Assembly: GCA_030426805.1 (NCBI GenBank)
Contig: JAUHXU010000001.1
Location: forward strand, 1,390,861 to 1,454,860
Source of the DNA: a bacterium
Lineage (GTDB): Bacteria > Planctomycetota > JAFGQW01
DNA length: 64,000 bases
Direction: 5' to 3'
Shown: one piece after another, positions 8,761-17,842 of the stretch
How the letters are laid out: every line of letters begins with the position of its first letter
Numbering within the stretch: position 1 is the stretch's first letter
Program-made: the position numbers and the translations under genes
The notes under the pieces: model-generated
What the model was told of the DNA's origin: nothing
Databases searched by the model: none
The model's input: the letters and a program-made list of their open reading frames with translations, nothing else

Positions 8761-9762
8761 TCAGCCGTTGGCGCGCTTGTTCTTGCGCTCGCGGTTCCAC
8801 CAGCAGCAGTCGCAGAAGCAGTCGCCGCAACACGAGCATCCGTCGCCATCGGCACAGCAATCCGGGGCGGCACACGCACAGTCGCAGTCGCCCCGCTGCG
8901 TCGCGAACCGGGCGCTCGACGGCGCGCCGTGGCGTTCGCGCCGATCGACGCGGCTCGCGAGCGTCTCGTGCAACGCGGACAGCACCCGCCGCGATCGGCC
9001 GATCGGCAACGCGTCGATCCCGCCGCGCAGCGTCGCGAGCTCGGCGCGCGCGAGCGCGAACGCGTCGGCCTCGGTCCCGCCGACGGCGATCGAGGCGTCG
9101 ATCGCGTTGAAGCGGCCGCGACGGCGATCCACGGCGCGATCCTCGAGTGCGTCGACGACGTAGACGTAGCGCGCCAGCGCGGATCCGATTCGCGCGGCGA
9201 TCGGTTCGGCGTCGGGACGACCGGCCAGACGCACACCGGTCGCGAACCCTGCTGCCAGCGCGGCGGCCGTCGATGCGGACAAGGCGCCGAGGTCCCCGCA
9301 ACCGCTCCGCTCAATCGCGCGCTGCGTCGCGCCGAGCCGATCGAGATGCGCGACGTCGTAGCCGGCGCGATCGAGCGCATCGCGCGCCCGCGTCACCCGT
9401 CCGCCGAGTGCACGGCGTGCGACGCGCGCCCACCAACGCCCCTCGTCGGCGACGTCGTCTTCGAGCTTCGCATCGGCGAGCGCGATCGTGAACGCGGCCG
9501 TGAAGCGCGCGACCGGGGCCGAGAGCGGCTGGACGTCGACGTGGCGGATCGGCAGTGCCGTGCATCGCGCACGCGCGGGTTCGCCGGCGTCGAACGCACC
9601 GACGACGAGCGCGAACGCGGTCGCGTCGTAGTTCGTCAGCAGCGACGCCGGCCGCCCGCCGAAGTCGCGGAGCGCATGACACGTCGCGCAGAAGTGGGCC
9701 CGGTAGGCCGCGCGGTCCCCGTCGTCGAGACGGTGCCGCGCGATCCGCAGGAACCCGAACAT
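8761..9762 (-). CDS. DUF5685-family protein with Cys-rich C-terminal tail
   Basis: The first 270 or so of 333 residues fit DUF5685: MFGFLRIARHRL at the start, HFCATCHALRDFGGRPASLL with a CxxC pair, LTNYDATAFALVVGAF, and a helical body with DDVADEGRWWARVA. The family has no firm biochemical role. The last 45 residues are unusual, with about 15 cysteines in CxC and CC clusters interspersed with Asp and Gly, ending in Trp-Trp and basic residues. This looks like a metal-binding tail. The gene follows sucB by seven bases on the same strand, and its stop nearly abuts the yedE-partner gene coming the other way. Confidence 0.75.
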   Translation of the reverse strand: MFGFLRIARHRLDDGDRAAYRAHFCATCHALRDFGGRPASLLTNYDATAFALVVGAFDAGEPARARCTALPIRHVDVQPLSAPVARFTAAFTIALADAKLEDDVADEGRWWARVARRALGGRVTRARDALDRAGYDVAHLDRLGATQRAIERSGCGDLGALSASTAAALAAGFATGVRLAGRPDAEPIAARIGSALARYVYVVDALEDRAVDRRRGRFNAIDASIAVGGTEADAFALARAELATLRGGIDALPIGRSRRVLSALHETLASRVDRRERHGAPSSARFATQRGDCDCACAAPDCCADGDGCSCCGDCFCDCCWWNRERKNKRANG

Positions 9763-9769
9763 CGCGGGC

Positions 9770-11059
9770 TCAGATGTCCAGCACGAGCCGGCTCGGGTCT
9801 TCGATGCAGTCCTTGATGCGCTTCAGGAACGTCACCGCCTCGGTGCCGTCGACCACGCGGTGGTCGTAGCTCATCGCGAGATACATCACCGGCCGAATCG
9901 CGACCTCGCCATCCACCTCGATCGGCCGCTTCTTGATCGCGTGCAAGCCGAGGATGCCGCTCTGCGGCGGGTTCAAGATCGGCGTGGACATCATCGATCC
10001 GTAGACGCCGCCGTTGGAGATCGTGAAGCAGCCGCCCTCGAGCTCGCTCAGCTCGAGCTTCCGCTTGCGCGCTCGTGTCGCGAAGTCGCCGATGTCGCGT
10101 TCGATCTCGGCGAAGGACTTCGCGTCGCAATCGCGAAGGACCGGCACGACGAGGCCGTGCTCGGTGCCGACCGCGACGCCGATGTCGTAGAAGTGGTTCT
10201 GCACGAGTTCGTCGCCGTCGATCCGCGCGTTGAGCGCCGGCACCGCCTTGAGCGCCTCGACGGTGGCCTTGACGAAGAACGACATGAAGCCGAGCCGTAC
10301 GCCGTGCTTCTTCTCGAACGCGTCCTTCCACGACGACCGCATGTCCATCACCGCGCTCATGTCGGCCTCGTTGAACGTCGTCAGGATCGCAGCGGTCTGC
10401 TGGGCGTGGACGAGGCGCTCGGCGATGCGCTTGCGCAGCGAGCTCATCCGCTCGCGGGTCTCGCGCGGTCCGTCGGCGACGCGGACGGCCGACGCCGCCG
10501 GCGCGCGGCCCCCACCGTGCGACGCGCCCGCGAGGAAGTTCATCACGTCCTCGGCGGTCACGCGCCCTCCCCGTCCGGTGCCGTGGATCGCCGACGGGTC
10601 GATGCCGTGTTCGGCGACGAGTCGTCGCACCGACGGCGACAGCGGATCGTCGGAGGTGCCGTTTTCGCTCGGCGCCGGCGTCGACTCGGGCGCCGGGGGC
10701 GGGCTCTTCGGCGGCGCCTTGTCGACCGGGCCGGACTCGACCGCAGCCGGCTTCGCCTTCGCGGGGGCGTCGGCGGTCGACTGGGACGCGGCTTCCACGG
10801 ATGCCGCGACCGGCTCCGGTGCCGTCGCGGTCTCGTCGATCTGCCCGACGACCTGGCCCATCGACACCTTCTCGCCGGCGGGCACGTCGATCGTGACCGC
10901 ACCGCTCGCCTCGGCGACGACGGTCATCGTGATCTTGTCGGTCTCGAGCTCGAACAGCTCGTCGTCGACGCGAACGTGGTCGCCGTCACCGACGTGCCAC
11001 TCGAGCAGCACGCCCTCGGTGATCGACTCGCCGGCTTCGGGGACTTTGATCTCGATCAT
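9770..11059 (-). CDS. sucB: 2-oxoglutarate dehydrogenase E2 (dihydrolipoyllysine succinyltransferase)
   Basis: E2 forms the core of the 2-oxoglutarate dehydrogenase complex and transfers succinyl from lipoyl to CoA. The 429-residue chain has an N-terminal lipoyl domain with lipoylated K42 in ELETDKITM, a Pro/Ala-rich linker, an E1/E3-binding domain (about 140-176, [20 protein letters not shown]) and a C-terminal catalytic domain ending in [13 protein letters not shown] with H400 and D404. The ATG at 11059 overlaps the sucA stop by four bases (ATGA), indicating translational coupling. No E3 gene is present in the window. Confidence 0.97.
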   Translation of the reverse strand: MIEIKVPEAGESITEGVLLEWHVGDGDHVRVDDELFELETDKITMTVVAEASGAVTIDVPAGEKVSMGQVVGQIDETATAPEPVAASVEAASQSTADAPAKAKPAAVESGPVDKAPPKSPPPAPESTPAPSENGTSDDPLSPSVRRLVAEHGIDPSAIHGTGRGGRVTAEDVMNFLAGASHGGGRAPAASAVRVADGPRETRERMSSLRKRIAERLVHAQQTAAILTTFNEADMSAVMDMRSSWKDAFEKKHGVRLGFMSFFVKATVEALKAVPALNARIDGDELVQNHFYDIGVAVGTEHGLVVPVLRDCDAKSFAEIERDIGDFATRARKRKLELSELEGGCFTISNGGVYGSMMSTPILNPPQSGILGLHAIKKRPIEVDGEVAIRPVMYLAMSYDHRVVDGTEAVTFLKRIKDCIEDPSRLVLDI

Positions 11060-13896
11060 GACGACCCATTCTCCGCGGATGCGCCGACATAGTCCACCTC
11101 GATCGTCCTCGATCGGTCCGACCAGCCGTTGACCGCGGCCTCGACGAGTTGCTCCTGCTCGCGTCGGTGCACGAAGACCGACCCCGACGCAGGGCTCGCG
11201 CTCGCCGCCCGACCGATGTAGCGCACGATCGCGTCGGGGAACAGCGTCGCGAGGCGCGGCGCGATGAACGTCCAGGCGCCGCGGTTCTGCGACTCCTCCT
11301 GGACCCAGACGATGTCCTCGACGCCGGTGTATCGCGCGACGATCGCTCCGATCGCATCGCCGGGGAACGGGTAGATCTGCTCGACGCGCACGAGCGCGAC
11401 GTCGTCGACCTCGGTCTCGCGTCGCTTCGCGAGCAGGTCGTAGTAGACCTTGCCGCTGCACAACACGACGCGTCGCACGCCCGCCGCGAAGCCCTTCTCG
11501 TCGGCCCGCGGGTCGTCGATCACCTCGTGGAACGAGCCGTCCACGAGTTCGTCGACGGTGCTGACCGCCTCCTTGTGCCGCAAGAGGCTCTTCGGCGCCA
11601 TCACGATCAGCGGCCGACGGAACGGCCGGCGGACCTGACGCCGCAGCGCATGGAAGTAGTTCGCCGGCGTCGTCAGGTTGCACACCTGGATGTTCTTCTC
11701 GGCGCACGCGGCGAGATAGCGCTCGAGGTAGGCGTTGGAGTGCTCGGGCCCCTGCCCCTCGTAGCCGTGCGGCAACAGCATCACGAGTCCGCTCGTCCGC
11801 TGCCACTTCGACTGCGAGTTGACGATGAACTGGTCGATGATCACCTGGGCGCCGTTGGCGAAGTCGCCGAACTGCGCCTCCCACAGGATCAACATCCGCG
11901 GCTCGGCGAGCGAGTAGCCGAAGTCGAAACCGAGCACCGCGGCTTCCGACAGCATGCTGTTGTAGACGCAGAAGCCCGCCGGCTGATCGGGCCGGAGGTG
12001 CTTGAGCGGGACGTACTTCTCGGCGGTCTCGGTGTCGATCCACGCGGCGTGGCGGTGCGAGAACGTCCCGCGCGCACTGTCCTGCCCGCTCAGGCGGACC
12101 GGATTGCCCTCGAGGATCAGCGTGCCGAACGCGAGCGCCTCCCCGAGCCCCCAGTCGATCCCCTCGCCCGACTCGACGCGCTCCCGACGACCGCGGACGA
12201 TGCGCTCGAGCTTCGGGTGCACGTTGAAGTCGTCGGGCACGCGCGCCAGCCCGCGCGCGACCTCGTCGATCAACTCGCGCGGCACGCGCGTGTCCACCGG
12301 ATCGGCCGACCACGGTTCGCTGAACGGCAGCCAGAGCCCTTCGTAGGCCTGGACCTCCACCGGCGGATGGCGCTCGCGCACCTCGTCGAACGCGTCCTGC
12401 AGCTTCTTGCGGAACGCCGTTTCGATCCGCTCCTCTTCGGCGCGCTCGAGGTCGCCGCTGTCGATCAGCTGCTGCGTGTAGATCTCGCGAACCGACGCGT
12501 GGTCCTTGATCGTCCGGTACATCTGCGGCTGCGTGTAGCCGGGCTCGTCACCCTCGTTGTGTCCGTGGCGACGATAGCAATACATGTCGACGACGACGTC
12601 GCGCCCCCACGCCTGGCGGAACCGGAGCGCGAGCCCCATCGCGTGGACGACCGCCTCCGGATCGTCGCCGTTGACGTGGAAGATCGGCGCCTCGACCATC
12701 TTCGCGACGTCGGTGCAGTAGCTCGTCGACCGGCCGTCCATCGGCGACGTCGTGAACCCGATCTGGTTGTTGACGATCAGGTGCACGGTGCCGCCGGTGC
12801 GATACCCGGTGAGCTGCGAGAGGTTGAGCGTCTCGGCGACGAGCCCCTGCCCGGCGAACGCCGCGTCGCCGTGGATCAGGATCGGCACGACCTTCTTGCG
12901 CTCGACCGTGTCGCCGCGCTGCCGTTGCTTCGCGCGCGCACGCCCCTCGACGACCGGGTTGACCGCCTCGAGGTGGCTCGGGTTCGGCGTCAGGCTCACG
13001 TGCACGGTGCGCCCGTCGCGCCCGGTGCAGTCGTTCGTGAAGCCGAGGTGATACTTGACGTCGCCGTCGCCACTGACGGAGTTCGGCAGCGTGTTGCCGT
13101 CGAACTCCGAAAAGATCATCGCATACGACTTCTGCAGCACGTTCGCGAGGACGTTGAGCCGCCCGCGGTGCGCCATGCCGACCACGACCTCCTCGACCTC
13201 GAGGGACGGCCCGAGGTCGATCACCGACCGCAGTGCCGGGATCATCGTCTCCGCCCCCTCGAGGGAGAAGCGCTTCTGTCCCGGGTAGCGCGTGTGGATG
13301 AACCGCTCGAAGACCTCGGCGTCGATCAGCTGCCCGAGGATCTCCATCTTGTGCGCGTGCTCGTACGTCGGGCGATTGCGGATCGGCTCCATCTCCTGCT
13401 GGAGCCACCGTCGCACCTCGACATCCTGGATGTGCAAGTACTCCACGCCGATCGAGCGGCAGTAGGTCTCGCGCAGCGCGCTCAGGATCTCCTGCAGTGT
13501 GCTCGTCTGCGGAAGATGGAGGTGACCGGTGTCGAACGTCGAGTCGAGGTCACGCTCGTCGAAGCCGAAGTTCGCGATCGCGAGGTCGTCGTCGTCGGTC
13601 GGATCGCCGCCAAGCGGGTTCTTCTGCGCGATCCGGTGGCCGAGCGACCGGTACGCATAGATCAGGCTCGCGACCTGGGACTGGCGCTCGGGCGATGCGG
13701 TCGCGCTCGTGCCGAGGCCGAGCGAGTAGCCCTTGAAGAACTCGTTCCAGGACGCGGGGACCGAAGACGGATCCTCTCGCCACCACGAATACAGCTCTTC
13801 GATGTAGTCCGCGTTCCAGCGCGTGGCGGGATTGTTGTGGGCTTCACGCACCACGACGGGGTTCCCTTTCGGTCGGTGACGGGCGACTGGGTTCAT
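11056..13896 (-). CDS. sucA: 2-oxoglutarate dehydrogenase E1, thiamine-diphosphate dependent
   Basis: E1o decarboxylates 2-oxoglutarate and reductively succinylates the lipoyl group on SucB. The 946 residues match the family length and contain the characteristic [17 protein letters not shown]-terminus, [32 protein letters not shown], a thiamine-diphosphate region [18 protein letters not shown], and [15 protein letters not shown]. The ATG at 13896 is preceded by GGGGA at about six bases. The gene follows the selenoprotein gene after 84 bases on the same strand, so read-through from the photolyase operon is possible but not shown. Confidence 0.97.
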   Translation of the reverse strand: MNPVARHRPKGNPVVVREAHNNPATRWNADYIEELYSWWREDPSSVPASWNEFFKGYSLGLGTSATASPERQSQVASLIYAYRSLGHRIAQKNPLGGDPTDDDDLAIANFGFDERDLDSTFDTGHLHLPQTSTLQEILSALRETYCRSIGVEYLHIQDVEVRRWLQQEMEPIRNRPTYEHAHKMEILGQLIDAEVFERFIHTRYPGQKRFSLEGAETMIPALRSVIDLGPSLEVEEVVVGMAHRGRLNVLANVLQKSYAMIFSEFDGNTLPNSVSGDGDVKYHLGFTNDCTGRDGRTVHVSLTPNPSHLEAVNPVVEGRARAKQRQRGDTVERKKVVPILIHGDAAFAGQGLVAETLNLSQLTGYRTGGTVHLIVNNQIGFTTSPMDGRSTSYCTDVAKMVEAPIFHVNGDDPEAVVHAMGLALRFRQAWGRDVVVDMYCYRRHGHNEGDEPGYTQPQMYRTIKDHASVREIYTQQLIDSGDLERAEEERIETAFRKKLQDAFDEVRERHPPVEVQAYEGLWLPFSEPWSADPVDTRVPRELIDEVARGLARVPDDFNVHPKLERIVRGRRERVESGEGIDWGLGEALAFGTLILEGNPVRLSGQDSARGTFSHRHAAWIDTETAEKYVPLKHLRPDQPAGFCVYNSMLSEAAVLGFDFGYSLAEPRMLILWEAQFGDFANGAQVIIDQFIVNSQSKWQRTSGLVMLLPHGYEGQGPEHSNAYLERYLAACAEKNIQVCNLTTPANYFHALRRQVRRPFRRPLIVMAPKSLLRHKEAVSTVDELVDGSFHEVIDDPRADEKGFAAGVRRVVLCSGKVYYDLLAKRRETEVDDVALVRVEQIYPFPGDAIGAIVARYTGVEDIVWVQEESQNRGAWTFIAPRLATLFPDAIVRYIGRAASASPASGSVFVHRREQEQLVEAAVNGWSDRSRTIEVDYVGASAENGSS

Positions 13897-13980
13897 CGAC
13901 GTCCCCGGGGAATTTCTTTGCCCAGTCCCGCCGACTTTTCCACGAGGACATCCGGTTTTTCGACGGCCCGGCGATCCGGC

Positions 13981-14319
13981 TCAGGCGCGCAGGACCTCGT
14001 CGTAGACCGACTCGGCGAAGCCGACGACCAGGCGGCGGCCGACCCGCAGGGTCGGGGCGCGCAAGTTCCCGGTCGGGCCGAGCAGCGCGCCGAGCACGTC
14101 GTCGCGCGACGCGGCGGCCGGGTCGAGGCGGGTGACCCGCTTGCCCCGGCAGGCGACGATCTCGTCGCACCCCTCGGTGACCGCGAATGCCGCATCCCCC
14201 TCGATACGGTCCTTTCGCGCGTCGACCGTCTCGCGGACGTCGAGGCCGTGGTGCCCGAAAAACTCCCGGGCTCGCGTGCAGCTCGTTCAGCTCGGGCGGT
14301 GGTAGTACCAGTCGATCAT
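13981..14319 (-). CDS. Probable selenoprotein: Spx/ArsC-fold redox protein with UxxC active site (in-frame UGA at codon 11)
   Basis: The frame starts at ATG 14319, behind a very strong Shine-Dalgarno GAGGAGG six bases upstream, and is open to TGA 13981-13983 apart from one in-frame TGA at 14289-14287. If that UGA is read as selenocysteine the product is 112 residues. It begins MIDWYYHRPS-U-TSC-TRAREFF, placing Sec where Spx/ArsC-family proteins have the first Cys of CxxC. Downstream features fit the same fold: an EFFGHHGLDV helix, and near the end LRAPTLRVGRRLVVGF, matching the RxP-(L/I)-v-dgk-vvvGF segment that carries the cis-proline. A hairpin of bacterial SECIS type follows at the right distance. 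Without readthrough the strong ribosome site would make only a 10-residue peptide. A pseudogene or sequencing error are the alternatives. It lies 27 bases after phrB. Confidence 0.82.
14253..14271 (-). promoter_or_regulatory. Candidate bacterial SECIS element
   Basis: On the minus strand a GCCCG/CGGGC stem (14271-14267 with 14257-14253) encloses the 9-base loop GGAGUUUUU. The loop begins 20 bases after the UGA, and its first bases are G. These features agree with the published bacterial SECIS pattern (upper stem of at least four pairs, loop about 16-37 bases from UGA, G among the first loop bases). Two G-U pairs and one A-U pair could extend the stem to leave a GUU apical loop, similar in having loop G and U to the SelB-binding loop of E. 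coli fdhF. SelB recognition is inferred. Confidence 0.65.
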
Positions 14320-14346
14320 CGTGGGCCTCCTCGTCGGTTCGTTCGG

Positions 14347-15795
14347 TCAATCCGCCCCGTCGCCGAGGCGCTTGTAGCTCGCGAGCGCGACGTCGCGGGC
14401 CAGCGCGTGGTCGACGATCGGCTCGGGGTAGTCGTGTCCGAGGCGCACGCCCGCGGCTGCGAGGACGTCGCTCGGGGCCGACCACGGCTCGTGGATCCAC
14501 TTGTCGGGCACATCGGCGAGTTCGGGAACCCAGCGGCGGACGTACGCGCCCGACGCGTCGAAGCGCTCCCCCTGGCGCACCGGGTTGTAGATCCGGAAGA
14601 ACGGCGCGGCATCGGCGCCACACCCGGCCGTCCACTGCCAGCCCATCGTGTTGTTCGCGAGGTCGGCGTCGACGAGCGTGTCCCAGAACCACGCCGCGCC
14701 GCGTTGCCACGGCACGAGCAGGTCCTTGACGAGAAACGACGCGACGACCATGCGCACGCGGTTGTGCATCCAGCCGGTGGCCCACAGCTCGCGCATGCCG
14801 GCATCGACGATCGGGTAGCCCGTCTTCCCGCGCTGCCACGCCGCGAGCCCGGCGTCGTCGTCCCGCCACGGAAACGCCTCGAACTCCGGTCGCAGCGGCT
14901 CCGACTCGGTCTGCGGCTCGTGGTAGAGGAGCGAGTGCGCGAACTCGCGCCACACGAGTTGCCGCAGAAACGGCGTCGCGGCATCCTCGGCGAGGTCTCC
15001 GTTCGTGACCGCGCGCGTGACGTCGTGCCACACGTTGCGCGCCGAGATCTCGCCGAAGTGCAGGTGGGGCGACAGGCGGGAGGTCCCGTAGCGGTCCGGC
15101 TGGTCCCGCTCGTCGTCGTATCGCTCGACGACCCCCTCGCCGATCGCGTGGGACAGCGCACGGCTCGCCCCCGACTCGCCGGGCGTCCACCGATCGGGAA
15201 ACCGAGCCGCCCAGTCGATCGTCGGATCGAAGCCGAGGTCGTCGATCGCGACGGAATCCGGCCACGCCTCCGGCGCGGCGATCGCCCTCGGCGCCGCCGC
15301 GAGTTCGGTCTCGACGCCGACGCGCTGGTAGGCGCGCCACAGCGGGGTGAACACGCGATAGGGCGTCCCGTCGGCCTTGAGCACGTCCCACGGCTCGTGC
15401 AGCAGTCGATCGGCGAACGTGCGAACGGCGAATCCGCGCTCGGTGAGCGCCGCCTTGAGCGCCTTGTCGCGCTCGACGGTGGCCGGCTCGTAGAGGCGGT
15501 TCCAGACGATCGACTCGGCACCGGTCGCGGCGGCCACCGCGGCCAGCTCGGTCGCGACGTCACCGCGGCGCACGATCAGGCGAGAGCCCCGGTCGCGCAG
15601 CGACTCGTCGAGCCGAGCCAGCGACCGGTGGAGCCACCATCGACTCGCGCCGCCGGGCGGCCAGGCGCCCCATTGGGCGTCGTCGTCGATCCACACCGGG
15701 ACGACCGGCCCGTCCGCGTCGACCGCCGCGCGCAGCGCCGGGTTGTCCCGGACGCGAAGGTCGAGACGCAGCCGAACGACGGTCGGTGCGGTCAC
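14347..15795 (-). CDS. phrB: Class I deoxyribodipyrimidine (CPD) photolyase
   Basis: The photolyase splits UV-induced cyclobutane pyrimidine dimers using blue light and reduced FAD. The N-terminal antenna domain begins with TVVRLRLDLRVRDNPAL. The FAD domain contains LSPHLHFGEISARNVWHDV, FLRQLVWREFAHSLLYH, KTGYPIVDAGMRELWATGWM, HNRVRMVVASFLVKDLL and DTLVDADLANNTMGWQWTAG, all canonical for class I enzymes. The product is 482 residues. The start is GTG 15795, overlapping the stop of the upstream SelL-related gene by four bases (GTGA). The proximity of a LitR/CarH-like regulator and the selenoprotein gene suggests a light or oxidative-damage regulon. Confidence 0.95.
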   Translation of the reverse strand: MTAPTVVRLRLDLRVRDNPALRAAVDADGPVVPVWIDDDAQWGAWPPGGASRWWLHRSLARLDESLRDRGSRLIVRRGDVATELAAVAAATGAESIVWNRLYEPATVERDKALKAALTERGFAVRTFADRLLHEPWDVLKADGTPYRVFTPLWRAYQRVGVETELAAAPRAIAAPEAWPDSVAIDDLGFDPTIDWAARFPDRWTPGESGASRALSHAIGEGVVERYDDERDQPDRYGTSRLSPHLHFGEISARNVWHDVTRAVTNGDLAEDAATPFLRQLVWREFAHSLLYHEPQTESEPLRPEFEAFPWRDDDAGLAAWQRGKTGYPIVDAGMRELWATGWMHNRVRMVVASFLVKDLLVPWQRGAAWFWDTLVDADLANNTMGWQWTAGCGADAAPFFRIYNPVRQGERFDASGAYVRRWVPELADVPDKWIHEPWSAPSDVLAAAGVRLGHDYPEPIVDHALARDVALASYKRLGDGAD

Positions 15796-16826
15796 GGGCG
15801 ATCGGCGGGTTCGGGCGTGGCCTGCGGCGCTGCCGGCGCCGGCATCGCGAGCGCGACGTAATCGGGGCAATCGGCCGCGGAGCGATGCACGTATGCCCGG
15901 GTGACGCGTCCGCGCGAGAACAGGAAGACGCCGGGCATCTGATAGCCATCGCCGTCGATCCCGCCCACGCCGAGCCGCTGCAGCACGCCGGCGACGAACC
16001 CGCGCCACCAGACCTTCGGGCCGAACAGCTGGTTGAATCGACCCCGCCGGAGTCCGAACGCCCAGTAGAGCGCCTGGTCGGCGCTGGCGACGAGGTCGAT
16101 GCCGTCGAGGCCATGCTGCCTCGCGTTCGCCTCGGCGACCTCCGGCTCGCTCATGTGCACCAGCACGATCCGGGTGCCGAGCCGCTCGATCCGCGTTCGA
16201 TCGGACCCGAGCGCGGCCATCGCCTCGCGACAGAAGGTGCACCCGGCGTGGCGCAGGAACACGAGCAGGAGCGGTCGGTCGTTCGACAGGTCGAGCAGGC
16301 GCTCGCCGCGATGGGTCATCGCGGTCTGCAGAATCGACTCCTTCATGAACGGGTAGAACCGCCGGATGCACGGCAGTTCGTCACCGTCGCGCCACGCGGC
16401 CCGCAGCACGGCCGCGCACGGCACGGCCCAGCCGACCGAGGCGACGGCCAGCACCGCGGCGATACCCGAAGGGATCGTCCCCGCGACCGCTGCGGCCCCG
16501 AGGACACACGCCGCCCCGACCATGCCCACGACCCCGGTGACCACGACGGGCCAGTGCCGATAGGCGTCGGACGCGGCGGCACCGGCGCCCAGGCCCCACG
16601 CGACGATCAACGCGCCGATGAGACGGACGACCGCGGGCGACGCGCCGTCGAACCCGACCCACCCCGGCACGAGGACGAGCGAAAGCCCGAACAGGCCGTG
16701 CCAGACCGCGGCACTCGCCAGCGCGTAGAACATCCACGCGGGGGCGGGGCGGCTGGGGACGTTCGCGATTGCATTGCCGAACCGGTTCGGCAGCGGCGCG
16801 TGGCGGTCTCGGTTGGGTTCGATCAT
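15792..16826 (-). CDS. Membrane-anchored SelL-related (peroxiredoxin-like) redox protein
   Basis: This 344-residue protein has about four transmembrane helices (residues about 31-53, 66-85, 94-115, 122-142) followed by a soluble thioredoxin-fold domain from about residue 150. The redox site is C196-x-x-C199 in LLLVFLRHAGCTFCREAM, which resembles the Prx-like family containing SelL; there the same positions are a UxxU pair of selenocysteines, here both are Cys. VLVHMSEPEVAEANARQHGL and GPKVWWRGFVAG are also typical of that group. It heads an operon with phrB and the UxxC selenoprotein. Partner and substrate are unknown. It starts divergently from the MerR-B12 regulator. Confidence 0.75.
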   Translation of the reverse strand: MIEPNRDRHAPLPNRFGNAIANVPSRPAPAWMFYALASAAVWHGLFGLSLVLVPGWVGFDGASPAVVRLIGALIVAWGLGAGAAASDAYRHWPVVVTGVVGMVGAACVLGAAAVAGTIPSGIAAVLAVASVGWAVPCAAVLRAAWRDGDELPCIRRFYPFMKESILQTAMTHRGERLLDLSNDRPLLLVFLRHAGCTFCREAMAALGSDRTRIERLGTRIVLVHMSEPEVAEANARQHGLDGIDLVASADQALYWAFGLRRGRFNQLFGPKVWWRGFVAGVLQRLGVGGIDGDGYQMPGVFLFSRGRVTRAYVHRSAADCPDYVALAMPAPAAPQATPEPADRP

Positions 16827-16939
16827 CGCAGTGCAAAAATACCGGACAAGTCGGATCGAGGCGACTGTTCGCCGCGAAGCGCTTCGGAGAGCGGACGGCC
16901 GTGGATTCGCACAGTCGTCGGAACCGCCGGAGCGACGTG
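16827..16939. promoter_or_regulatory. Divergent control region of the SelL-related/phrB operon and the MerR-B12 regulator
   Basis: These 113 bases separate two divergent starts. They contain a perfect 12-bp palindrome CGAAGCGCTTCG at 16875-16886 and a 7-bp inverted repeat CGACTGT (16862-16868) / ACAGTCG (16911-16917) around it. TATTTT on the minus strand, nine bases from the SelL-related ATG, could be a -10. MerR-type regulators usually bind palindromes in their own divergent promoters, so this is the obvious operator candidate. The arms CGAAG/CTTCG also occur in the leader of the desaturase operon. No binding site consensus has been tested. Confidence 0.4.
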
Positions 16940-17842
16940 ATGTTCGACCCCAGCAACGCCAGCCACTCGATCGGGACCGTCTCCCGCGCGACGGGACTCA
17001 CCGCGGACACGATTCGCGTCTGGGAACGGCGGTACGGCCGTCCGAAGCCGATCCGGCTCGCGTCGGGACACCGCCGCTACTCCGACGCGCAGTTGCGCTG
17101 GATGCAGCGGGTGGCCCGCGCGCTGTCGCTCGGGGTGCGCGCCGGCGTGGCGGTTCTCGCGTCGGAAGCCGAACTCGACCGCCTCGTCGGCGACGCGGCG
17201 CCGGGCGAAGTCGAGGCCGAGGTCGCACCGCTCGTCGAGGCGGTCGCGGCGCGCGATCGGGACGGCCTCGAGCGGCAGCTGCATCACGCCTACCACGCGG
17301 AGGGGGCGTTGCGCTTCTTCGACCGCCACCTCGCGCCGCTGCTCCGCGTCGTCGGCGACCGGTGGGCGTCGGGCGACCTCGACGTCCGGCACGAACAATT
17401 CGCGAGCGAGGTGTCGTGCGCGCTGCTTCGGGACTGGCGCCTCGCGGCCCGCACCACGACCGAGGCCGGCGTGCTGTGCGCGCTCCTCGAAGGCGAACGG
17501 CATGCGATCGGACTGCACATGGCCGCGCTGACCGTCTCGACCCACGCCGTGCCGACGTGGGTCCTCGCCGCGCCGACCGGGCCCGACGCGATCGCCGAGC
17601 GCGCCGCGACCCTCGGTTGCACCGCCGTCGCCGTGAGCGTCTCTTCGTCGAGCACCGGTCCGACGACGACCGCCCGCCTGGACGCGCTTCGGGCGGCGTT
17701 GCGCGACGACATCGCACTGCTCGTCGGCGGCGCGGGCGCGCGGCGTGTCGCGTGCGATCTCGCGGACCTCGAGGTGCTCGACGACTGCGCCGCGCTCGAC
17801 CGGTGGCTCGGCCGACGTCACGATCGTCGGCCGAAGCGGTAG
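16940..17842 (+). CDS. MerR-family transcriptional regulator with cobalamin-binding domain (LitR/CarH-like)
   Basis: The 300-residue protein has an N-terminal MerR winged helix (residues about 10-80: [30 protein letters not shown]), a helical B12-cap region (about 90-165) and a C-terminal B12-binding domain with the lower-ligand motif E186-R-H188-A-I-G191. In Thermus CarH, W131 and upper ligand H132 and the E141-H142 pair make the light-sensing site; the corresponding residues here are W142, A143, E152 and Q153, so the upper histidine is missing. Such regulators typically control photolyase and lipid or carotenoid genes, which surround it here. ATG 16940 has GGAG at seven bases. Its 3' end overlaps the convergent methyltransferase gene by 25 bases. 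Confidence 0.85.
   Translation: MFDPSNASHSIGTVSRATGLTADTIRVWERRYGRPKPIRLASGHRRYSDAQLRWMQRVARALSLGVRAGVAVLASEAELDRLVGDAAPGEVEAEVAPLVEAVAARDRDGLERQLHHAYHAEGALRFFDRHLAPLLRVVGDRWASGDLDVRHEQFASEVSCALLRDWRLAARTTTEAGVLCALLEGERHAIGLHMAALTVSTHAVPTWVLAAPTGPDAIAERAATLGCTAVAVSVSSSSTGPTTTARLDALRAALRDDIALLVGGAGARRVACDLADLEVLDDCAALDRWLGRRHDRRPKR

Noticed and set aside
13981..14319. Treating the UxxC gene as a pseudogene broken by a stop codon
   Set aside because: The sequence on both sides of the TGA is coherent, the ribosome site is strong, there is no other lesion, and the TGA falls precisely at the redox Cys position with a hairpin after it. Readthrough as Sec explains all of these; a random nonsense mutation does not.
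11149..15861. A plus-strand reading frame open for about 1,570 codons
   Set aside because: It runs antisense to sucA, the selenoprotein gene and phrB, has Arg/Asp/Val-rich low-complexity composition and no domain. It is a by-product of GC-rich codon usage on the real genes' strand.
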